From assembly GCA_030829145.1 (NCBI GenBank), contig JAURBE010000003.1, positions 1 through 58,172 on the forward strand: a stretch of 58,172 nt of DNA, given 5' to 3'. Of this stretch, positions 53,830 to 58,172 are shown piece after piece; position 1 is the first letter of the stretch; each line of letters starts with the position of its first letter. The translations under genes were made by a program, and so were the position numbers. The stretch is from Verrucomicrobiota bacterium (GTDB taxonomy: Bacteria > Verrucomicrobiota > Verrucomicrobiia > Opitutales > Coraliomargaritaceae). The notes below the pieces were generated by a model that was not told where the DNA came from, did no database searches, and saw only the letters and a list, made by a program, of their open reading frames with translations.

Positions 53830-54564
53830 TTAGAGTAGCTTTTTAATGCAGGGAACGGGATAGGCACGTTGACCGCTTTCCAAGCGTTCAATATACTTGT
53901 CGGGCTTGGTATCCTCAGGTTGCTCGTCGTCCTCAAATTCATCATCTTCAATCGGTATGAGTTCGTCGAAATACAATGAAATTCGACGTGCTTCGGGCTC
54001 GAGAACTTCGAGCGGGTTGGCGACACGGCCTTTTTTAACAAACAGAAAACGAGCGGGAGAGAACTGCTTGCGGTACCCCATTTCAAAATCTTTGATCCAT
54101 TTGTTGTTCACTGTCTCGCGTCGATTCATGAGCACGATATCGGAAAAGTGAATACAAGCATCGAACCATGCTTGAGCTGCGCTATTTTCGGAAAGAAAAG
54201 CGCTATGCACCACTGTAATAATCCGCGCGACTTGGCATTGGTTATGATCGCTCCATATCTTCAGCGCTTCAGCTATGTCAGCAGGATCGCAGGTGCCAGG
54301 TGCTAGAAAAATAATTTTCTCAGGCGCGGCGTTGATCTGGCCGTGCTTAACCTTGGCATCGTGCAATTGCCAGTTGACGATATGGACGGTATCGAGTGCT
54401 TCGAGTTGCTCATCAAAGGGACTCGTAGCTTCCTCTTCTGGCCGGAAGTAGAGGACTTGCTCTTTGCCAGCGATACCATCTTGAATGAGATCAAAGATTA
54501 TATCACGGCGGCCACTGCCGGGAATCCCGAGGACGAGGTATACGTAGGGTGCTTGGTCGGACAT
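53830..54564 (-). CDS. P-loop NTPase, possibly CobW/G3E-like
   Basis: The 244-residue product starts with a strand and P-loop, YVYLVLGIPGSGRRDIIFDL, with the loop GIPGSGRRD; the usual Lys of GKS/T is replaced by Arg-Arg. Later HFSDIVLMNRRETVNNKWIK sits where G3E GTPases have the NKxD motif, but Asp is not obvious. The C-terminal third is acidic (LIPIEDDEFEDDEQPEDTKP). I cannot name a function. If it is a GTPase relative, the nucleotide motifs have diverged. It lies upstream of the DUF695 gene on the same strand. Confidence 0.6.
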   Translation of the reverse strand: MSDQAPYVYLVLGIPGSGRRDIIFDLIQDGIAGKEQVLYFRPEEEATSPFDEQLEALDTVHIVNWQLHDAKVKHGQINAAPEKIIFLAPGTCDPADIAEALKIWSDHNQCQVARIITVVHSAFLSENSAAQAWFDACIHFSDIVLMNRRETVNNKWIKDFEMGYRKQFSPARFLFVKKGRVANPLEVLEPEARRISLYFDELIPIEDDEFEDDEQPEDTKPDKYIERLESGQRAYPVPCIKKLL

Positions 54565-54616
54565 GACGCTTCCAGTCGGGAGTGGTGGACAGATTAGCGA
54601 GTGAAAAGGCGTCGCG

Positions 54617-55717
54617 CTATTTATTTTCGAAATCGAAGCTGTTGCATTGCGCTTGTTGGCGCATCCAATGGTCGACTAGAACGAGAGCTGCCATCGACTC
54701 GACGATAGGCACTGCCCGAGGGACGACGCAAGGGTCGTGGCGCCCGCGGCCCATGAGCTCTGTCTCGGTGCCTTCTTTATCAACGGTGCGTTGCTTTTGA
54801 ATGAGGGTCGCAGTGGGCTTGAAGGCAACGCGAAAAATGAGCTCTTCACCGTTGCTAATACCGCCTTGAACCCCACCAGAGCGGTTCGTCTCGGTGCCGA
54901 CTTTGCCGTCTTTATTGACAAAAACGTCGTTGTGTTCGGATCCGAGCAGGACTGAGCCAGCGAAGCCGCTACCGACTTCAAAGCCTTTGGTGGCAGGTAT
55001 CGAAAGCATGGCTTTGGCGAGATCTGCTTCGAGGCGGTCAAATACAGGTACGCCGAGTCCGACTGGGAGGTTACGCACGCGGCATTCGATGATTCCGCCC
55101 ACGGAGTCGCCATCCGTACGCACCGCTTTAATGCGCTCGATCATTTTATCAGCGGTTTCAGGGTGAGGGCAACGCACGGGGCTGGCTTCCACTTCTTCCA
55201 GAGTTGGAAAAGTGGTTACCGGTGGCATCTCGATGTCGTGCACACAGGTGATGTAAGCACGTACTTCAATATCACCAGCTAGTTTGAGGATTTTCTTTGC
55301 AACCGCTCCGGCTGCAACGCGGCCGATGGTTTCCCGCGCTGAGGAGCGGCCACCACCTTCGTGGTTACGGATGCCGAATTTTGTCTGATAGGTGAAATCT
55401 GCGTGTGATGGACGGAATTTATCCTTCATCTCCGCGTACGCCGAGGGGCGATGATCGCCGTTCGGCACATAGATACCGATTGGGGTGCCCAACGTTTGAC
55501 CTTCATAAACACCGGATACGATAGCTGCTGCGTCGCTCTCTTTACGAGGTGTGGTAATATCGCTCTGTCCTGGGCGGCGACGATCGAGTTCGAACTGAAT
55601 CTCTTCAACTGATAGCGGCAGGCGCGGTGGGCATCCGTCGATGACGACGCCGATGCCGCCGCCGTGGCTTTCGCCCCAGGTAGAAATACGAAATAGTGTG
55701 CCGAAGGAATTACCCAT
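54617..55717 (-). CDS. aroC: Chorismate synthase
   Basis: The 366-residue product begins [20 protein letters not shown], the family start, followed by [60 protein letters not shown] and [13 protein letters not shown]-like [40 protein letters not shown] and [20 protein letters not shown] complete the three family signatures. It makes chorismate using reduced FMN, the last common step of aromatic synthesis and also the origin of the isochorismate used by MenD. Confidence 0.97.
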   Translation of the reverse strand: MGNSFGTLFRISTWGESHGGGIGVVIDGCPPRLPLSVEEIQFELDRRRPGQSDITTPRKESDAAAIVSGVYEGQTLGTPIGIYVPNGDHRPSAYAEMKDKFRPSHADFTYQTKFGIRNHEGGGRSSARETIGRVAAGAVAKKILKLAGDIEVRAYITCVHDIEMPPVTTFPTLEEVEASPVRCPHPETADKMIERIKAVRTDGDSVGGIIECRVRNLPVGLGVPVFDRLEADLAKAMLSIPATKGFEVGSGFAGSVLLGSEHNDVFVNKDGKVGTETNRSGGVQGGISNGEELIFRVAFKPTATLIQKQRTVDKEGTETELMGRGRHDPCVVPRAVPIVESMAALVLVDHWMRQQAQCNSFDFENK

Positions 55718-55904
55718 GGTAGTGTGGATTGGTCTGTGAAGAGTATAAGATCAAAAGAATCGGCCACTTTAGAGGGTGGCAGAAAGGATGAACTGCAACG
55801 TGTGGAGGGCAGGAAGTCAATATTACGGCGTCACCGATGTGATTCGCTTGCGAACTGAGTATGGTGATGGTGATTGAGTTTCGCTCAGTGGTCGAGCGGG
55901 TATT

Positions 55905-56459
55905 TTAGGAGTAGCGTTTGACGATCTGAGTGAACTCGCGAAATTGCGGGTGGTTTGCGCTACCGAGAAGGCTATAAAAAATAGTCTCGGAGGGTAGGAC
56001 ATGTGCGTCATTGGCAAGCAGCTGCTTGAGCACAGGCTCACGGTCTTCTGGGCGACGCTCGCTGATGCAGTCGGAGAGTAGGGTGACGCCGATATCGTCT
56101 CCGAGTGCTTGAATTGCGGTCTGATAAATACAGATGGAAGTCTCTAGGCCAATTAAAAGTAGGTGGTCTATTTGGTTGCTCTGAATCCATCGGTCGATGC
56201 CGTTGGCTTCCATTGCGGAAAAAGAGGTCTTCTCAAAGAGTGGTGTGTGTTCTGGTAAGATTGCTTTGAGTGTGGCCGTGGTGCTACCGAGTTTCTCTGG
56301 TAGTTGCTCAGTGACTGCGATGGAGCAGCCTAAAAGGGTAGCGGCCTCAATCGCAAAGTGGGTGCGCTTGAGGAGGCGCTCGCGGTCTGGGACGGCGTTG
56401 AGGAAAGGGTCCTGGAAATCTACAAGTAGGAGGCCGAGATGTTGTGCTGGATTAGACAT
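55905..56459 (-). CDS. Isochorismatase-family cysteine hydrolase
   Basis: The 184-residue product has the catalytic triad of the family: Asp in LGLLLVDFQDPFLNAV, Lys in PLFEKTSFSAMEANG, and Cys in LLIGLETSICIYQTAIQALG, followed by LLSDCISERRPEDRE. Family members hydrolyse amides or vinyl ethers (nicotinamide, isochorismate, others); the substrate cannot be told. ETSIC in place of the more usual ETHVC is a small difference. It lies behind aroC on the same strand but 187 bases away from its start. Confidence 0.85.
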   Translation of the reverse strand: MSNPAQHLGLLLVDFQDPFLNAVPDRERLLKRTHFAIEAATLLGCSIAVTEQLPEKLGSTTATLKAILPEHTPLFEKTSFSAMEANGIDRWIQSNQIDHLLLIGLETSICIYQTAIQALGDDIGVTLLSDCISERRPEDREPVLKQLLANDAHVLPSETIFYSLLGSANHPQFREFTQIVKRYS

Positions 56460-56490
56460 AGGTTGTTGAAAGTCGAATATTGAAGTCAGG

Positions 56491-56507
56491 ACGTCGAACT
56501 TTGAATG
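56491..56507 (+). repeat. Short intergenic repeat, copy 2
   Basis: ACGTCGAACTTTGAATG matches the copy at 21274-21290 in 16 of 17 positions. Nearby GTCGAATATTGAAGTC (from 56473) is a related word. Both lie in the gap upstream of the isochorismatase-family gene. Confidence 0.35.
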
Positions 56508-56678
56508 CCATTTTTTTCAGTCATGACTTGGGTGCGCACTCCACTTGCTCAAATGAAAGAGGTGGTGAGGAGATTGCTTTGTTGCCTGTAAAGTTCTAGT
56601 TCTGGGCCTGAGTCGCGCACTTTTGTTTGCATCGCGTGAAATCAACAGCAGTGTTTCAGCTTTCTCAGTTACGCACCT

Positions 56679-57176
56679 ATGGAATGGCAATTTAAAAGCA
56701 TCGCACGAAAATCTTCGCTTTCGCAGATTTCTTTTGCGGCTGGAGATCGTGTAGTATGTTTGATTTTCAAGGATATCGACGCAGGTGAAATGGCGCGTGC
56801 AGATGTGTTGCCAGATGAATTGGAGGCATATCGATTGCCTGGTGAGATACTCGGGCGCTGGATGCGGGTCGTGAAAGACCCCGATGATGATTGTTCAAAT
56901 GTGCGTGAGACGCTCGCGTCTGCGGAAGATTTTTTCTTGTCCTTGTATGAGAATGATGAGCCCGCTGCGCAGGAAGAGTCGGACGCGCTGAAGCATTTGT
57001 TGGCGCTTATGTTGGAACGCAAGCGTGTGCTACGTGCGTTGGGCAAGCGCCAAACTGGAGGCCTGCAGCTGTATCGTCACGTGAAGACTAAACAGGAACT
57101 TGAAGTTCCAGTGGTCGAGATATCGACAAATTTAATGCTCAAAATTCAGGATACGCTCGGCGATATCATTTTATAA
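56679..57176 (+). CDS. Conserved hypothetical protein
   Basis: I do not recognise a named family. The 165-residue product has an opening KSSLSQISFAAGDRVVCLIF that recalls small proteins found in Verrucomicrobia and Planctomycetes with the pattern FxxGDxxVxxxF, an acidic centre (VVKDPDDDCSN) and a helical segment rich in Leu/Arg (LKHLLALMLERKRVLRALGK). It ends in a VVEISTNLMLKIQDTLGDII segment. No signal or membrane segment. It precedes a lipoprotein gene and an M23 peptidase gene on the same strand. Confidence 0.65.
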   Translation: MEWQFKSIARKSSLSQISFAAGDRVVCLIFKDIDAGEMARADVLPDELEAYRLPGEILGRWMRVVKDPDDDCSNVRETLASAEDFFLSLYENDEPAAQEESDALKHLLALMLERKRVLRALGKRQTGGLQLYRHVKTKQELEVPVVEISTNLMLKIQDTLGDIIL

Positions 57177-57193
57177 CTAATAACAAAAATCTT

Positions 57194-57715
57194 ATGATTC
57201 TACTTAATCCATACCCGCTAATAGTGAGTCTATTGGCAACTATCCTTTTATTGACTGGCTGCCTGGGAAGTTTGGAAGGTTACAAGAACGAAATTGAAAA
57301 CATGCAGGTGCCACGTTTGATGGTTGAGTCGCGCGGTATCGATTACGGTGGTGGTAGCAGTAGTCAGGTGACATTGCCGATTTCGGGGACGACGATTAAA
57401 TTAGAGCGTGAGCCTGTGGTTGCGGAATATGACATCATTAATGTCGAGATGGTCAAAGTTGAGCTGGGGCTGGCAATTATGATACAAGTGACTGATAAAG
57501 GCGCGCGTGAGTTGTATCGCCGCTCTGTTACGAATTTGGGCAGTCGCATTGTATTGACTGTAAATGGGCAAGCCATCGGCGCGCGACGTTTGAGTGGTAC
57601 GATTGAGGATGGACAGTTTTTTACCTTTGTAGAGATACCCGAAGAGGAGTTGAGCCAGTTTGTTTTAGATTTGAAGGCAAGTATCACTGAGCTGCAGAGC
57701 CACTATAAATATTAA
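57194..57715 (+). CDS. Lipoprotein with SecD-P1-like domain
   Basis: The 173-residue product has a lipoprotein signal (LIVSLLATILLLTGC, box LLTGC, Cys at residue 23). The C-terminal part, VELGLAIMIQVTDKGARELY and SRIVLTVNGQAIGARRLSGT followed by FFTFVEIPEEELSQFVLDLK, resembles the periplasmic P1-type domain of SecD. Function unknown. It starts 17 bases after the hypothetical gene and 21 bases before the peptidase gene, so the three are likely one transcript. Confidence 0.7.
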   Translation: MILLNPYPLIVSLLATILLLTGCLGSLEGYKNEIENMQVPRLMVESRGIDYGGGSSSQVTLPISGTTIKLEREPVVAEYDIINVEMVKVELGLAIMIQVTDKGARELYRRSVTNLGSRIVLTVNGQAIGARRLSGTIEDGQFFTFVEIPEEELSQFVLDLKASITELQSHYKY

Positions 57716-57736
57716 TTAAGTCAGACGTCGTTTGTT

Positions 57737-58172
57737 ATGTATTGGAGCGTGTTACAACGAGTTAGTCTCGGCTTTATTATCTTATTCACACAGGCAAGTC
57801 TTTGCGCAGGGCTGATTTGGCCGACGCCTAATCCCGCCTTTCAGCTGGGGGAGCCGATCGAGGCATATGTTCAGCCCACTGCTTCAGGTGTGCCCGATTC
57901 TGGTTTATTTGGTTGCGTGCGCAATCATGGGGGACGTTTTCACGAGGGCCTGGATCTCTATCCAGTCGAGCGTGATAAGCACGGCGAGGCCATCGATGCC
58001 GTGTTTGCTGTGTTACCTGGGCGCGTTGTGTATGTGAATCAGACTTCCAGTCATAGTAGCTATGGGCGTTATGTTGTAATTGAGCATGATGATGAGGTGC
58101 CAGCATTTCATACTTTGTATGCGCACCTCGCGAGTGTAGGTCGTAGCATTGTAGTGGGAGCACGCGTCGAAT
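57737..58172 (+). CDS. M23-family metallopeptidase, cut by the window edge
   Basis: The ATG at 57737 opens a frame to the window end. A signal segment (LGFIILFTQASLCAG) is followed by a Pro-rich region and the M23 motifs NHGGRFHEGLDLYPVERD (HxxxD metal ligands) and HTLYAHLASVGRS (HxH, seen as A-H-L after Y). Also VLPGRVVYVNQTSSHSSYGR and YVVIEHDDE fit the fold. It cleaves peptidoglycan peptides or acts in envelope maintenance in the periplasm. About 145 codons are present; the C-terminus lies beyond the window. Confidence 0.85.
   Translation, partial: MYWSVLQRVSLGFIILFTQASLCAGLIWPTPNPAFQLGEPIEAYVQPTASGVPDSGLFGCVRNHGGRFHEGLDLYPVERDKHGEAIDAVFAVLPGRVVYVNQTSSHSSYGRYVVIEHDDEVPAFHTLYAHLASVGRSIVVGARVE

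Noticed and set aside
55905-56459. Isochorismatase-family protein as part of menaquinone or siderophore synthesis with menD and aroC
   Set aside because: The family covers many substrates, the genes are far from menD, and no entB-like carrier domain or ent/dhb gene is present.

Overview
The window looks like a stretch of chromosome from a marine-type member of the Verrucomicrobiota, probably class Opitutia (relatives of Coraliomargarita/Puniceicoccales). This is inferred from protein style and gene content, not from a marker gene. The clues are a pseudopilin-like protein inside a sugar-use locus, a long NagB with a C-terminal PIG-L-like domain, an asparaginyl/glutamyl-tRNA amidotransferase set (gatCAB), many starts without a clear Shine-Dalgarno site, and Gram-negative envelope genes (lipoproteins, porin, TPR/beta-barrel protein). 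Most of the window is housekeeping DNA. The accessory parts are 1-15.8 kb and some intergenic repeats.

Region 1-10.6 kb is a carbohydrate locus that I read as amino-sugar use. A decayed ROK-type repressor lies at the left edge, with a related AT-rich operator-like motif at each end. Then follow, on the + strand, a lipoprotein with a glycosidase-like motif, a pseudopilin-like protein, a sodium:solute symporter and a CBM9-like lipoprotein. On the - strand a tight operon holds a PIG-L-type deacetylase, a ROK-like sugar kinase and a NagB whose fused PIG-L domain has lost its metal-binding residues. A divergent AraC-type regulator sits at its head. Together they suggest uptake, deacetylation, phosphorylation and deamination to fructose-6-phosphate, without a nagA gene in the window.

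Region 10.7-15.8 kb is an insertion hotspot. Two decayed ISL3-type elements flank a frameshifted IS5-type transposase (with a 12-bp tandem expansion) and an AT-rich gene for a TPR/beta-barrel envelope protein of unknown role. An ORF of unknown function is cut by the right-hand ISL3 remnant.

Region 15.8-27.1 kb holds menD, class I fumarase, a glycine-rich RRM protein, a MYG1-like protein, an elongation factor G of a paralog-like type, an SDR-family protein and (R)-citramalate synthase. Region 27.1-32 kb is an iron locus: feoA, feoB, a 51-residue Cys-rich FeoB-associated membrane peptide and a GAF-domain protein run as one - strand unit. A Fur-like palindrome and a divergent porin lie upstream.

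Region 32-42.8 kb has a gamma-carbonic anhydrase-like protein, a diheme cytochrome c, tRNA-Leu(CAG) with a duplicated 3' end, proB, pyrH-frr, tRNA-Gln(TTG), a MITE-like inverted-repeat element, an ExoD-like membrane protein, nadD-rsfS, and a PAS-protein/hybrid-kinase pair. Region 43-51 kb carries pheS-pheT, a single-domain response regulator and gatC-gatA-gatB; the two gatCAB gaps each hold an element ending in ATTCGTGGTTC. Region 51-58.2 kb carries a GDPD lipoprotein, a BadF-type kinase behind a promoter that suggests leaderless mRNA, DUF695, a P-loop protein, aroC, an isochorismatase-family hydrolase, two unknown genes and a truncated M23 peptidase at the right edge.
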